Assembly: GCF_014058425.1 (NCBI RefSeq)
Contig: NZ_CP049366.1
Span: 1,984,001-2,048,000, forward strand
Reading direction: 5' to 3'
Origin: Companilactobacillus pabuli
GTDB lineage: Bacteria; Bacillota; Bacilli; Lactobacillales; Lactobacillaceae
Length of the DNA stretch: 64,000 bases
The notes below the pieces were generated by a model that made no database searches, was not told the origin of the DNA, and saw only the letters and a list, made by a program, of their open reading frames with translations. The position numbers were made by a program, and so were the translations under genes. Numbering within the stretch: position 1 is the first letter of the stretch; the number at the start of each line of letters is the position of its first letter. Positions 25,396-34,596 of the stretch are shown in pieces.

Positions 25396-26521
25396 ATAAT
25401 ACTGACTTAATAATTTCAAGTCCTTCATCTAATTTTTCTTCACTCATCACTAATGGTGGCAACAATCTCAAAGTATTGTGCTTAGCCGAAAGCGTCAATA
25501 ACCCTTTTTCGTGCAATTGAATGATCACATCATTAACCGGCACACTTTCGTCCAAGTGAATACCAATCATGAAACCTAAGCCAGTCACAGCAGTTACTTT
25601 AGCCAAAGGCTTGATTTCAGTATTCAATTTATCCCAAAGGTGTTCTGATTTCTTCTGAACTGAATCCAAGAATTCTGGTGTTAATTGTTCTAGGACTCCT
25701 TTAGCGGCAGCCATAGCAATTTTATTGCCACCAAAAGTAGTTCCATGACTTCCTGGTCCAAAAGCAATTGCTAACTTCTTTTTCCCAATCATTGCTCCAA
25801 TTGGCATCCCATTACCTAGAGCTTTGGCAGAAGTAATAATATCAGGTTTCAATCCAAATTGTTCAAAGGCAAATTTTGTCCCTGTCCGACCAATTCCGGT
25901 TTGAACTTCATCAACAATCAGCAAAACGCCGTTATCATGACAAACTTGTTGAATATCGGTTAGCCACTTTTTATCAGCTACAAAAACGCCACCTTCACCT
26001 TGAATGACTTCTAAAATAACGGCTGCTAGATTATTGTCAATCAATTCTAACGCTTTGTTATCGTTATAGTCAGCAAATAATACATCAGGTACTAGAGGAG
26101 CAAAACCTTGTTGAATATCTGGATTTCCAGTCAATGACATTGATCCATAAGTACGGCCATGAAAGCCATTATTAAAAGCCAAAACCGTTGATTTGCCAGT
26201 ATATTTACGTGCCAATTTGAAAGCTGCCTCATTAGCCTCAGTCCCAGAGTTGCAAAAGAAAGCTAATTGGTCATCATTACATAAAAGACCTGCTACATCG
26301 TCTTGAATTTGGCTCTCGTATAAATTAGAAATATGCCAAACCTTTTGCAATTGTGCCTGAACATTTTCTTGAATAATTTCATTACTATAACCGAAACTAC
26401 AAACACCAATACCACTAGTAAAATCTAAATATTTATTATCGTGATTATCGGTTAAATAAACGTCGTCTCCTTTTACCAAATCAAATGGAAAACGTGCGTA
26501 TGTTGGGAATACATGTTCCAT
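25394..26521 (-). CDS. argD: Acetylornithine aminotransferase
   Basis: A 375-residue PLP aminotransferase, last gene of the argCJBD operon. It transfers an amino group from glutamate to N-acetylglutamate semialdehyde. FCNSGTEANEAAFKLARKYTG, LIVDEVQTGIGRTG and ITSAKALGNGMPIGAMIG (Schiff-base Lys) are the class III signatures. Start is ATG 26521 with GGAGGAAAG; an upstream in-frame TTG is weaker. It follows argB by about 19 bases. Confidence 0.95.
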   Translation of the reverse strand: MEHVFPTYARFPFDLVKGDDVYLTDNHDNKYLDFTSGIGVCSFGYSNEIIQENVQAQLQKVWHISNLYESQIQDDVAGLLCNDDQLAFFCNSGTEANEAAFKLARKYTGKSTVLAFNNGFHGRTYGSMSLTGNPDIQQGFAPLVPDVLFADYNDNKALELIDNNLAAVILEVIQGEGGVFVADKKWLTDIQQVCHDNGVLLIVDEVQTGIGRTGTKFAFEQFGLKPDIITSAKALGNGMPIGAMIGKKKLAIAFGPGSHGTTFGGNKIAMAAAKGVLEQLTPEFLDSVQKKSEHLWDKLNTEIKPLAKVTAVTGLGFMIGIHLDESVPVNDVIIQLHEKGLLTLSAKHNTLRLLPPLVMSEEKLDEGLEIIKSVL

Positions 26522-26540
26522 TAATCTTTCCTCCAAATTA

Positions 26541-27284
26541 TTATTTTTCTACGTATTGGAACTGTGTTCCAGGTCGTCCTAAGTCATTTGTAATAAAAGT
26601 CTGATGAACGCCATTTTTTAAAGCAGAAAACGATGCTTTGATCTTAGGCATCATCCCTGATTTAATAATATGTTGCTGAAACAATTCATCGGCAAATGTT
26701 TCGGTCAATTCAGGTACCACTTCTCCAGATTTCAAAACACCAGGAACGTCGGTTAATAACACTAATGACTCTGCATTCAATTGACTAGCAATCGTAGCTG
26801 CAGCCGTATCAGCATTTACATTTAACCAATTTCCAGTTTGAGTTTGTGCAAGTGGCGCTAAAACACCGATTTTATTTTGCATTTCTTGTAAAAGCCAAGC
26901 AATATTGATTTTTGTGATTTTTCCTACTTCACCATATTCAGACTGATTTAAATACTTTCCTTCTAGCAAATGATTATCACTAGCATTCAAACCTATTACG
27001 GGTAACCCAAAATCCGCTATGCTTTGACATAATTTTGGTTGGACCAGTCCTAATAAGACAGCTTTAGTAACATCTAAAGTTTCCGGATCAGTTACTCTTA
27101 CACCATTGATTTTTTCAACATCTAAATGTAATTTGTCACTCCATTTGGAAATTTGTGGTCCACCACCGTGAATAATCAAAACTTGCTTACCTTCATGCCA
27201 CCAAGTTTGAATTTGCTTAAAAAATGTCGACGGTAACTTATTACTAGCGTTACCACCTATCTTTACTACGATTATCTTCTTCAT
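26541..27284 (-). CDS. argB: Acetylglutamate kinase
   Basis: A 247-residue amino-acid kinase that phosphorylates N-acetylglutamate. MKKIIVVKIGGNA and LIIHGGGPQISKW form the nucleotide and substrate site; LVLLTDVPGVL and GMMPKIKASFSALKNG are typical of the C-terminal half. The N-terminal extension of arginine-inhibited kinases is absent, as in the linear ArgJ-containing type. Start is set at ATG 27284 (CGAGG upstream), so it lies 16 bases after argJ. Confidence 0.95.
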   Translation of the reverse strand: MKKIIVVKIGGNASNKLPSTFFKQIQTWWHEGKQVLIIHGGGPQISKWSDKLHLDVEKINGVRVTDPETLDVTKAVLLGLVQPKLCQSIADFGLPVIGLNASDNHLLEGKYLNQSEYGEVGKITKINIAWLLQEMQNKIGVLAPLAQTQTGNWLNVNADTAAATIASQLNAESLVLLTDVPGVLKSGEVVPELTETFADELFQQHIIKSGMMPKIKASFSALKNGVHQTFITNDLGRPGTQFQYVEK

Positions 27285-27300
27285 CTTTTTACCTCGTATT

Positions 27301-28524
27301 TTAGCTTCTGTATGTGGCATTGATACGGACGTAATTGTAAGTTAAATCGCAACCCCAAGCCTGCCCTGTAGCAGTTCCAGAATTCAAATCGACCAAAACG
27401 GTAATCTTTTTGTCAGTTAAAGCATTTTTCATGACATTTTCATCAAAATCAGCACTGTGACTGTTATCTACCAAAGGTAAATCATTCAACCAAACACTCG
27501 TGTGCTCAATATCAACTACGGCATCAGTCTGACCAATAGCAGCAATGATACGGCCCCAATTAGCATCTTCACCAAAAATCGCTGCTTTGACTAAATTAGA
27601 ACCAACGATAGCTTTGGCAACCTTTTGAGCATCATTATGAGTGGCAGCATGTTCAACGTTAACTTCAACTAACTTAGTTGATCCTTCACCATCTTCAGCA
27701 ATATCTTGAGCTAATTTAGTTAAAACGGCGTTATAGGCGTCCGTAAATTTTTCAAAATTAGCACCATCATCCATAGAAATCGGTGTGTTGTCAGCCAGTC
27801 CGTTAGCAAGCGTGACAACCATGTCATTAGTTGAAGTATCGCCATCAACGGTAATTTGATTGAAAGTCTTATCAACTTGTTGGCTAAGAATTGGTTGCAA
27901 TTGTCCGTCAGTAATCTTGGCATCAGTAACAACGAAACCTAGCATTGTTGCCATTTTAGGATGAATCATTCCTGAACCTTTACAAAATCCACTAATAGTA
28001 ACAGTTTTACCATCAATTTCAATTTGAGTAGTAATGGTCTTAGGATGTGTGTCAGTCGTCAAAATTGCTTCGGTAACTAAATCGTTGTCGAGTAGCTCTA
28101 ATTGTGAGACTCCTTTTTGAATCAAATCCATTGGCAAATTTTCACCAATCACACCAGTTGAAGCAACGCCGACTAAACTTGAATCAATTCCCATCTTGTC
28201 AGCTGCTAATTTTTGCATTTTTTTGGCATCGATCATTCCTTGTTTGCCAGTAACAGAATTAGCAACGGCTGTATTCATAACCATACCTTGCAAGAGATGA
28301 TCTTGATTGATAGTTTGCTTCGTCAACTTAGTTGGAGCAGCTTGGAATTGGTTGGTTGTATAAGTTCCAGCAGCTTGAGCAGGTACTTCTGAGTACAACC
28401 AGCCCATATCTTTTTTGTTAGGATTTTTGCGCAATCCCACGTGAACACCGTCAGCTTTATAACCCTTAGGCCAAGTAAAAGGTACTTCTTGATAAGTTTT
28501 TGTTTCTTCTAAAAATGATTGCAT
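27301..28524 (-). CDS. argJ: Glutamate N-acetyltransferase / amino-acid acetyltransferase
   Basis: A 407-residue ArgJ. It recycles acetyl groups from acetylornithine to glutamate; whether it also uses acetyl-CoA cannot be read from sequence. The self-cleavage site is visible in TVDGDTSTNDM, where the Thr becomes the N-terminal nucleophile of the beta chain. CKGSGMIHPKMATML precedes it as usual. Cleavage gives two subunits of similar size. AGGAGG lies upstream of ATG 28524. No argA is needed in this operon. Confidence 0.95.
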   Translation of the reverse strand: MQSFLEETKTYQEVPFTWPKGYKADGVHVGLRKNPNKKDMGWLYSEVPAQAAGTYTTNQFQAAPTKLTKQTINQDHLLQGMVMNTAVANSVTGKQGMIDAKKMQKLAADKMGIDSSLVGVASTGVIGENLPMDLIQKGVSQLELLDNDLVTEAILTTDTHPKTITTQIEIDGKTVTISGFCKGSGMIHPKMATMLGFVVTDAKITDGQLQPILSQQVDKTFNQITVDGDTSTNDMVVTLANGLADNTPISMDDGANFEKFTDAYNAVLTKLAQDIAEDGEGSTKLVEVNVEHAATHNDAQKVAKAIVGSNLVKAAIFGEDANWGRIIAAIGQTDAVVDIEHTSVWLNDLPLVDNSHSADFDENVMKNALTDKKITVLVDLNSGTATGQAWGCDLTYNYVRINATYRS

Positions 28525-28541
28525 AAAAAAATCCTCCTAAT

Positions 28542-29564
28542 TTAAGGTAGAATTGGAATTAAATCCAATCCTGCATCTGGTTGAAATTCAAACATTTGGT
28601 TAAAGTTTTGAATTGCTTGTCCAGCTGCACCTTTCAGGAGGTTATCAATTACACTGACTATTACGATTTGATGGGTAACAGGGTTTAGTTGATAACCTAT
28701 GTCACAGAAGTTAGTTCCAATCACTTGTTTAAGATTGGGAAAAATTCCTTCAGTAGCATTTACAAAGGTGTCATCTGAATAAGTCTGGGAAAAAGCTTCT
28801 TGAACCTTCTCTTCAGTTACATCTGACTTAGCCTTTGCATAGCAACTGGCCATAATTCCACGTGTCAGTGGTAAAAGTGTTGTTGTGAACTGAATATAAG
28901 GTAGCTCTTTGTCCCATTTTTGTAATTCTTGAACAATTTCAGGAATGTGTTGGTGTTGATTTACCTTATACAGTTGCAGATTTTCATTTGTTTGGCTGAA
29001 ATGAGTTGATTGACTCAATTTCTTACCAGCGCCGGAAGTACCAGATTTGGCATCCACGACGATTGAAGATGGATCGATTAGATGATACTTAACTAGTGGA
29101 GCCAAGGCCAAAATCGTTGCAGTGGCGTAGCAGCCAGGATTGGCAATATATTTAGAACCCTTAGAACTAGTAAAATCAGCTAATCCATAATGTGCTTTAG
29201 TGAGATATTCACTCTTAGGAGCGGGCTTTTTGTACCACTTCTCATAGACATCAGCTTTGAGTCGGAAATCACCTGCTAAATCAATTACCGGAAAATCGTT
29301 TTCGATAAATGGTTGGGCCAATTTCGTTGTTACTCCAGCTGAAGTGGCGAAAAACACCATGTCATTATTCTTCATGATATCAGCAGAATCATAAGGTAAA
29401 ATGTTATCTCGTCGTCGTAGTTGTGGTAAAACCTCTTCTAATGGTTGTGCTACTTTTTGGGAATGCCCATATAAATTGACTTTATCAACATTGGGATGCC
29501 GTAACAGTAATTCATACAAAACACTGCCACTATAGCCGGTGACACCGACAAGACCAACATTCAT
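28542..29564 (-). CDS. argC: N-acetyl-gamma-glutamyl-phosphate reductase
   Basis: A 340-residue NADP enzyme, first gene of the operon. VGVTGYSGSVLYELLLRHP is the nucleotide loop; NPGCYATATILALAPL contains the catalytic Cys. The order argC-argJ-argB-argD is a common one for ornithine synthesis in Firmicutes; argF, argG and argH are not in the window. Start is placed at ATG 29564, because the ATG at 29573 overlaps the AAAGGATG ribosome site itself. Confidence 0.95.
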   Translation of the reverse strand: MNVGLVGVTGYSGSVLYELLLRHPNVDKVNLYGHSQKVAQPLEEVLPQLRRRDNILPYDSADIMKNNDMVFFATSAGVTTKLAQPFIENDFPVIDLAGDFRLKADVYEKWYKKPAPKSEYLTKAHYGLADFTSSKGSKYIANPGCYATATILALAPLVKYHLIDPSSIVVDAKSGTSGAGKKLSQSTHFSQTNENLQLYKVNQHQHIPEIVQELQKWDKELPYIQFTTTLLPLTRGIMASCYAKAKSDVTEEKVQEAFSQTYSDDTFVNATEGIFPNLKQVIGTNFCDIGYQLNPVTHQIVIVSVIDNLLKGAAGQAIQNFNQMFEFQPDAGLDLIPILP

Positions 29565-29617
29565 ACTTATCATCCTTTCTGAATCTAGTTTTTTCTACTC
29601 GGTAGAAATTAATAGCT

Positions 29618-29646
29618 AGAATACTCTTGAAGATTAAAAAATACAA
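29618..29646 (-). promoter_or_regulatory. Promoter of the argCJBD operon
   Basis: TTGTAT (29646-29641), 17-base spacer, TATTCT (29623-29618). An AT-rich sequence just upstream (around 29660-29685) is only weakly like an ArgR box, so arginine control is plausible but not shown. Confidence 0.65.
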
Positions 29647-29722
29647 GTGTTTTTCTAATAAAGTTATTATTATTCTAATTAGACAGTCCTTTTATAAATC
29701 GCTTTCATTGGCTAAATTTAGG

Positions 29723-29767
29723 CAAAAAAACATCCTTCAATTTTTAAAAGATTGAAGGATGTTTTTT
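29723..29767 (-). terminator. Terminator after the SLAP-repeat protein gene
   Basis: AAACATCCTTCAAT and ATTGAAGGATGTTT form the stem, with A and T runs on both sides. Confidence 0.88.
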
Positions 29768-29769
29768 AA

Positions 29770-31071
29770 TTATTTATTAATGCTTGTAGCAAATTCTGGT
29801 TCGTAATATGAGTTTGCTTTCAAGTTAAGACCGCTATTCAAAGTTACGTCAGTGATCCAAACCCATTGGTTAGTAGCAACTTGACCCCAATATGAACCGT
29901 ACTTGTTAACGACCAACTTAGAAATCTTCCAAGCTGATCCGGCAGGTAACGTTAAATCATAAGCGTTAGTAGCTGTATTGTAAGTTCTAATTTGTTTATT
30001 AGCTGTACCAATCAAACCATTACTTGGTGTAGGAACTGATGAATTAGTATTTGTTGTAGTTGAAGTTTGGTCAACTAGATTCATGTATGCGACTGAAACA
30101 TATTCATCTGTAGCGACTTGATAGAATGTTTGCTTGTCATAATGCAACATCTTTGAACCTAATTTCCATTGAGTGCCCTTTGGTAAAGTAGCACCGGTTG
30201 GAGTTCCACTACCATTAACTACTGGAGCATTAGTAGCTGTTACACCAACAGATCCACCAACATTTGGTACATCAGTAATGTAACTACCGTTGTAACCAGT
30301 AGCTGGTCCAGAAATTGTAAAGTCGGTATCTTGAATCCATTCGTTAGTGGCTACTTGATAGTAGTTTTTGCCATTAACAAATAACAAATCGGCAATTCTC
30401 CACTTGCTACCAACAGGTAATGTCATTCCAGTAGTATTTCCATTACTGTCAACAATATTAGCAGTATTAGTGATAGTTACTGTCTTACCATATTGAGCAT
30501 CAGTGGTGATATAAGGGTCACTATTTGTATTTGTGGTAGTTTGTCCAGTAACCGTTATATCTTGAGCATTGATATATTGATTGGTGCTGACTTGATAATA
30601 AATCATCTTGTTAGCATGTAATACATTACCGATCTTCCATTGACTGCCAGCTGGTAAAGTAGCACCAGTAGTATTTCCATAGACATCAACGACATTTAAA
30701 GTAGTTTTAGCTGTCGCAATCTTACCGGCATCAGGATTATCTGTCACCCAACGATCTTGTGTTTGAGTTGTATCAACTGAATTGGCCGAACCAGTAACAT
30801 TTCTAACTACAGAAGCCGGAATGTATTCGTTAGTTGCGACTTGATAATGGGCAACACCGTTAATAGTAACTTGTTGACCTAATTGCCAACTACTACCGCT
30901 TGGTAAAGTTTGTCCGGTAGCTTTTCCGTTTGCGTCATAAACTGGTGTGGTAACTGAAACAGTTCCGACAGCTGCAGCATCAACATTTTGTGGTAGAGCA
31001 CTGAGTGCTGCTGGAGCTAACATAATAGCTATAGCCGAAGCTGCGATAACTTTTCTAGTTCTATTCTTCAT
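29770..31071 (-). CDS. Secreted protein with five SLAP-like repeats
   Basis: A 433-residue exported protein. After MKNRTRKVIAASAIAIMLAP and an Ala-rich signal peptide come five repeats of about 65-75 residues. Each has the pattern V-(Y/V)D-x-x-G-x-x-T-G-x-T-LP-x-GS-x-W, then YYQVATN(E/Q)(Y/W)I. They resemble SLAP/S-layer-associated repeats of lactobacilli that bind secondary wall polymers. No LPXTG or WxL motif is present. The shorter protein at 45923 uses the same repeat. The start with GGAGATAGGG upstream is preferred over an earlier ATG at 31086. Confidence 0.82.
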   Translation of the reverse strand: MKNRTRKVIAASAIAIMLAPAALSALPQNVDAAAVGTVSVTTPVYDANGKATGQTLPSGSSWQLGQQVTINGVAHYQVATNEYIPASVVRNVTGSANSVDTTQTQDRWVTDNPDAGKIATAKTTLNVVDVYGNTTGATLPAGSQWKIGNVLHANKMIYYQVSTNQYINAQDITVTGQTTTNTNSDPYITTDAQYGKTVTITNTANIVDSNGNTTGMTLPVGSKWRIADLLFVNGKNYYQVATNEWIQDTDFTISGPATGYNGSYITDVPNVGGSVGVTATNAPVVNGSGTPTGATLPKGTQWKLGSKMLHYDKQTFYQVATDEYVSVAYMNLVDQTSTTTNTNSSVPTPSNGLIGTANKQIRTYNTATNAYDLTLPAGSAWKISKLVVNKYGSYWGQVATNQWVWITDVTLNSGLNLKANSYYEPEFATSINK

Positions 31072-31243
31072 TTTCCCTATCTCCATTTATAGACTCTCTT
31101 CTTATTACAATTCTATTCTATGAATTATCAATTTTTAAAACAATCTATTTCCAGAATCATTACCAAAACTTTACAAATCAAACCCCAAAAAACGAATACC
31201 ATTTTTAAACAATTATGATACTCTATTTTTCAGGGGGTCAAAA

Positions 31244-32215
31244 ATGAATTTATCAATCGAAGTATTTTTACAACTGTTGGAAAATGAGAAATGCCAAACC
31301 AAAGACATCGCTGCAAAACAAGAAATCACTATTCGAACCGCTCAACGAGCAATTAAAGAAATCAAAGTTGCCTTTGATAAAAGTGCTGTTCTCAATAAAT
31401 ATTTCCAGTTAAAGAAAATTGGTCGAGCTTATTCTATTGAACAAAAATATTTATTAGATCAAAATCAAGTATTAATATTAATTAAAATATTAATTGCGAG
31501 CCGCTCGCTAAATAGTACTGAATTACCACGATTGACTAATAAAATGTTAGACATGTTAACACTAGAAGAACGTGATGTCGTCAGTGAATCCGTTATGACT
31601 GAACGCATCACTGATAATTATTTGACCGACGAAAGTTTTCGAATCGAAAAAATGGGTCAACTAGAACAATACATTTACCACAAACAAAAGATTCGTTTCG
31701 TTTATACCGACCGTTACCCTTCGGAAATCCCTAATATTGAAACGATTGAAATGCTGCCGATTCACACCTTTTTTGATAACCTTTACTTCTTTTTAATCGG
31801 CTTAGTCAAAGATACACACGAATATCGCACTTTTCGAATCGATTGGATGGATAATATTGAACCAATCCACTTCAAATTACCAATCGATCACAGCAAATAC
31901 CACGATCATGGTCAGGAAACACGTTATGAGGCCTTCGGCTATCAAGGTAAAAAGACCCGCATTCAATTTGAATATTATGGTTATATGGAATACATCAAAG
32001 ATATCTTTCCTAGTTGTAAAGTTATTAAGACCATTGATAAACCAAATCGTTTTCCATTTTCGGTTAAAGTTTTGGAAATCGAAGTTAATTATTCGGATGG
32101 AATAAAACTGTGGTTATTAGGTGAAACGACTATTCTACGTGTCCTATCTCCTAAATCTATCGCTGACGATATTCGCGATACTTTGCGTGAAGGATATGAA
32201 AGATATTTAGAGTAA
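31244..32215 (+). CDS. WYL-domain transcriptional regulator
   Basis: A 323-residue regulator. The N-terminal 60 residues form a winged helix-turn-helix (CQTKDIAAKQEITIRTAQRA). A WYL domain spans about 130-230 (IRFVYTDRYP, YFFLIGLVKDTHEYRTFRID), and the C-terminal extension is of the WCX type. WYL proteins sense nucleotides or other small ligands and are often linked to stress or defence genes, but no such genes are nearby. GGGGG is upstream of the ATG. It shares a terminator with rlmH. Confidence 0.85.
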   Translation: MNLSIEVFLQLLENEKCQTKDIAAKQEITIRTAQRAIKEIKVAFDKSAVLNKYFQLKKIGRAYSIEQKYLLDQNQVLILIKILIASRSLNSTELPRLTNKMLDMLTLEERDVVSESVMTERITDNYLTDESFRIEKMGQLEQYIYHKQKIRFVYTDRYPSEIPNIETIEMLPIHTFFDNLYFFLIGLVKDTHEYRTFRIDWMDNIEPIHFKLPIDHSKYHDHGQETRYEAFGYQGKKTRIQFEYYGYMEYIKDIFPSCKVIKTIDKPNRFPFSVKVLEIEVNYSDGIKLWLLGETTILRVLSPKSIADDIRDTLREGYERYLE

Positions 32216-32243
32216 AAAAACAGCCAAAAATGGCTGTTTTTTT
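32213..32243. terminator. Bidirectional terminator between WYL regulator and rlmH
   Basis: AAAAAAACAGCCA pairs with TGGCTGTTTTTTT around a short AAAA loop. Confidence 0.85.
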
Positions 32244-32251
32244 CGTAATTT

Positions 32252-32731
32252 TTACTTGTGATAAGTTCGATGATTGATAATCATAAATGAACGATAAATT
32301 TGTTCAGTTAAAACTAAACGCATCAACTGATGTGGCAAGGTAAATTTACCAAAACAGATACTCATATCCGCTCTTTTAACAACTTCTGGACTGACACCTA
32401 ATGATCCACCGATAACAAAAGTAATATCCGAAGTTCCATAAGTGGACAAGTCATCAATTTTTTTGGCAAGCTCTTCAGAAGTAAGCTCCTTACCTCTCAA
32501 ATCAAGCAAAATGACAAATTCCTTGTTTTTGATTTTGCTTAATATTCGTTCTCCTTCAATTTGTTTCACTTTAAGATCTTGGGCTTCGCTCAAACTTTCA
32601 GGTGCTTTTTCATCTTGGCACTCAACTATTTGAAATTTGCAAAAAGCCCCCAAACGCTTGGCATATTCAGCAATACCGGCTTTAAAGTACTTCTCTTTTA
32701 GCTTCCCGACCGTAACCATTTTAATATTCAT
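32252..32731 (-). CDS. rlmH: 23S rRNA pseudouridine-1915 N3-methyltransferase
   Basis: A 159-residue SPOUT methyltransferase, full length, ending in the typical [21 protein letters not shown] and [20 protein letters not shown] form the knotted SAM site. It modifies Psi1915 of 23S rRNA on assembled ribosomes. In Firmicutes it lies close to htrA and the walRK block near the origin, as here. The gap to htrA has been widened by an IS insertion. Confidence 0.97.
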   Translation of the reverse strand: MNIKMVTVGKLKEKYFKAGIAEYAKRLGAFCKFQIVECQDEKAPESLSEAQDLKVKQIEGERILSKIKNKEFVILLDLRGKELTSEELAKKIDDLSTYGTSDITFVIGGSLGVSPEVVKRADMSICFGKFTLPHQLMRLVLTEQIYRSFMIINHRTYHK

Positions 32732-32820
32732 AGTAAAAAAATCTCCTTACTCCTTATAATACGAAAATATCCCTTTATTGCCAAATTTATTTAAAATACC
32801 GAATTATCATGACTATTCCA

Positions 32821-33017
32821 CTGTGCACAAAAAAATAAAGTTTGTCTAATTTTGTGTAACAATTATTATTCCCAGTATTATAGGAATTATATACATAACG
32901 TATACTTTAGATTAGAATTTTATCCACAGCTGTGGGTAACCCTGTGGAAAACTTTTATGCCGTGATTTCAATGGCTTTTTAGCTACTTATTCACAATTTT
33001 TAATCACTTGTGGATAA
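32821..33017. promoter_or_regulatory. Cluster of DnaA boxes
   Basis: Three exact TTATNCACA boxes are present: 32920-32928 (+), 32987-32995 (+) and 33009-33017 (-). Three more have one mismatch: 32931-32939 (-), 32943-32951 (-) and 32822-32830 (-). AT-rich stretches flank the cluster on both sides. DnaA binding is expected. It may be an origin-linked site, a DnaA-titration site, or DnaA control of rlmH. dnaA itself is not in the window. Confidence 0.7.
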
Positions 33018-33165
33018 CTACTAATTATTAGTTTTCTGAAAAGTCGAAATAAATTTCAAAAATATTCATAAATGTTCAAGAAAAATCGTGAAACTACCAA
33101 TTTATGATTCACTACACTTTCATGCCAAACAACGTCTAACAAAAAAAGACCTAATCATCAGATGA

Positions 33166-33217
33166 AGTGCTCTAAAATTGTTAGACATAATCTAACAACT
33201 TTAGGAGCACTTTTTTT
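33166..33217 (+). terminator. IS left-end hairpin that terminates incoming transcripts and hides the orfA ribosome site
   Basis: AGTGCTC (33166-33172) pairs with GAGCACT (33205-33211), TAAA with TTTA, and TTGTTAGA with TCTAACAA, then a T run ends just before the ATG at 33218. The AGGAGC site (33203-33208) lies inside the stem. Confidence 0.75.
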
Positions 33218-33748
33218 ATGACCAAATACTCTTCAGAATTTAAAGTAAAATTGGTAAATGAATATTTAGAAGGACAAATATCGATACTTAGTTTAGCTAA
33301 AAAATATGGGATACCGAGTAAATCCCCTATTTATAATTGGGTACACGAAGCCGAAGCTAATGGATTGAGCTCTTTAAAGAATAAAAGATCTCATAAAGAA
33401 TATTCTCAAGACTTTAAGTTATCCGTGATAGAATATTATAAATTACACGAGATCAGTCGTCTTGATACCGCAATTCATTTTAAAATATCACCTAGTCAAG
33501 TTAGTTCTTGGATTTATATATATAATCATCATGGTGTTGTGGGATTGAGGCGGCGTCCCAGAGGGAGACGCCCGCTAATGGCGAAAAGAAAGAAAAAAAC
33601 TCATTTAAGTTCTTCAAAAGAAGAAAAATATAAACAAGAAATACTTGATTTAAAGTCAAAATTACATGATACAGAAATGGATCGTGATATTTTAAAAGCA
33701 CTAAAGGCCTTGAGAGAAAACAATCACAGCTCGAGAAAGCAAAAATAG
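33218..33748 (+). CDS. IS3-family transposase OrfA
   Basis: A 176-residue protein with two helix-turn-helix modules (about 1-60 and 65-120: LSLAKKYGIPSKSPIYNWV; LDTAIHFKISPSQVSSWI) and a C-terminal coiled coil from about 130. It binds the inverted repeats and limits transposition. A T TTA AAA slippery heptamer at 33691-33697 near its end is in the right frame for -1 slippage into orfB, giving an OrfAB fusion of about 459 residues. Confidence 0.92.
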   Translation: MTKYSSEFKVKLVNEYLEGQISILSLAKKYGIPSKSPIYNWVHEAEANGLSSLKNKRSHKEYSQDFKLSVIEYYKLHEISRLDTAIHFKISPSQVSSWIYIYNHHGVVGLRRRPRGRRPLMAKRKKKTHLSSSKEEKYKQEILDLKSKLHDTEMDRDILKALKALRENNHSSRKQK

Positions 33749-34596
33749 TTGAATCGTTAACTAATAAATACAAACTTACTGAACTATTAAACAAAATAAA
33801 TTTACCAAGATCTACATATTATGAACGTCTCAATAAAGTCAAAAAGCCAGATAAATATGCCCAATTGAAGGAATTCATCACACAGACTTATTATGATTCA
33901 AACTCAACCTACGGTTATCGTAGAATCTGGAAGCGATCCCTCAAGGCCGGATTTAAAAACTCTCCAGATACCGTACGTCGGTTAATGGGTAAATTAAATT
34001 TGAAAGTAACTATTTATTCGCGTCATACATCTGGTTATAGTTCCTTTAAAGGTAATATTGGAAAGAAAGCTCCCAATATCTTAAAACAAGAGTTTAAGGA
34101 AACAGAGCCATTAAAAGTACTACATACAGATGTGACTCAAGTACGCTTGCAAAAAGGAAAATGGGGCTATATTTCCGCTGTCTTGGACCAAGCCAGCGGA
34201 GAAATATTATCTTATTCAGTAAGTTCAAGTCCAAACGAATTAATGATTAAAGATACACTTGATAAATTGAAACAAAATATAGATCCATCATTAAATCCAA
34301 TCCTCCATTCAGATCAGGGATGGCATTATCAATTAAAGTACTACAGAGACATATTAAAAGAAATGAATATTAAGCAAAGCATGTCTCGTAAAGGTAATTG
34401 TCACGATAATGCCCCTATCGAGAGCTTCTTTAATCTGCTCAAAAGAGAGTGCCTTTACAGGTATAACATTCTTGATTTAGATCAGTTAAAGCAATTAGTT
34501 GATGAATATATTACTTGGTATAACAATGACCGAATTTCTTTAAAAAGAAAAGGATTGTCTCCTGTTGAATACAGGGAACAATCCATGATTTCTTAA
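33694..34596 (+). CDS. IS3-family transposase OrfB (DDE integrase), made by -1 frameshift
   Basis: The frame opens at 33688, right before the slippery site, with no good start of its own, as expected for a frameshift product. The region has HTH_21 (YGYRRIWKRSLKAGFKNSPD) and an rve core with the DDE triad: Asp in LHTDVTQV, Asp in LHSDQGWHY and Glu in NAPIESFFNLLKRE. It is full length, so the catalytic activity is likely intact. The ATG at 33865 is internal. Confidence 0.9.
   Translation, partial: KSTKGLERKQSQLEKAKIVESLTNKYKLTELLNKINLPRSTYYERLNKVKKPDKYAQLKEFITQTYYDSNSTYGYRRIWKRSLKAGFKNSPDTVRRLMGKLNLKVTIYSRHTSGYSSFKGNIGKKAPNILKQEFKETEPLKVLHTDVTQVRLQKGKWGYISAVLDQASGEILSYSVSSSPNELMIKDTLDKLKQNIDPSLNPILHSDQGWHYQLKYYRDILKEMNIKQSMSRKGNCHDNAPIESFFNLLKRECLYRYNILDLDQLKQLVDEYITWYNNDRISLKRKGLSPVEYREQSMIS

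Noticed and set aside
29655-29690. ArgR box upstream of argC
   Set aside because: AT-rich sequence with several mismatches to known boxes; cannot be told from background.
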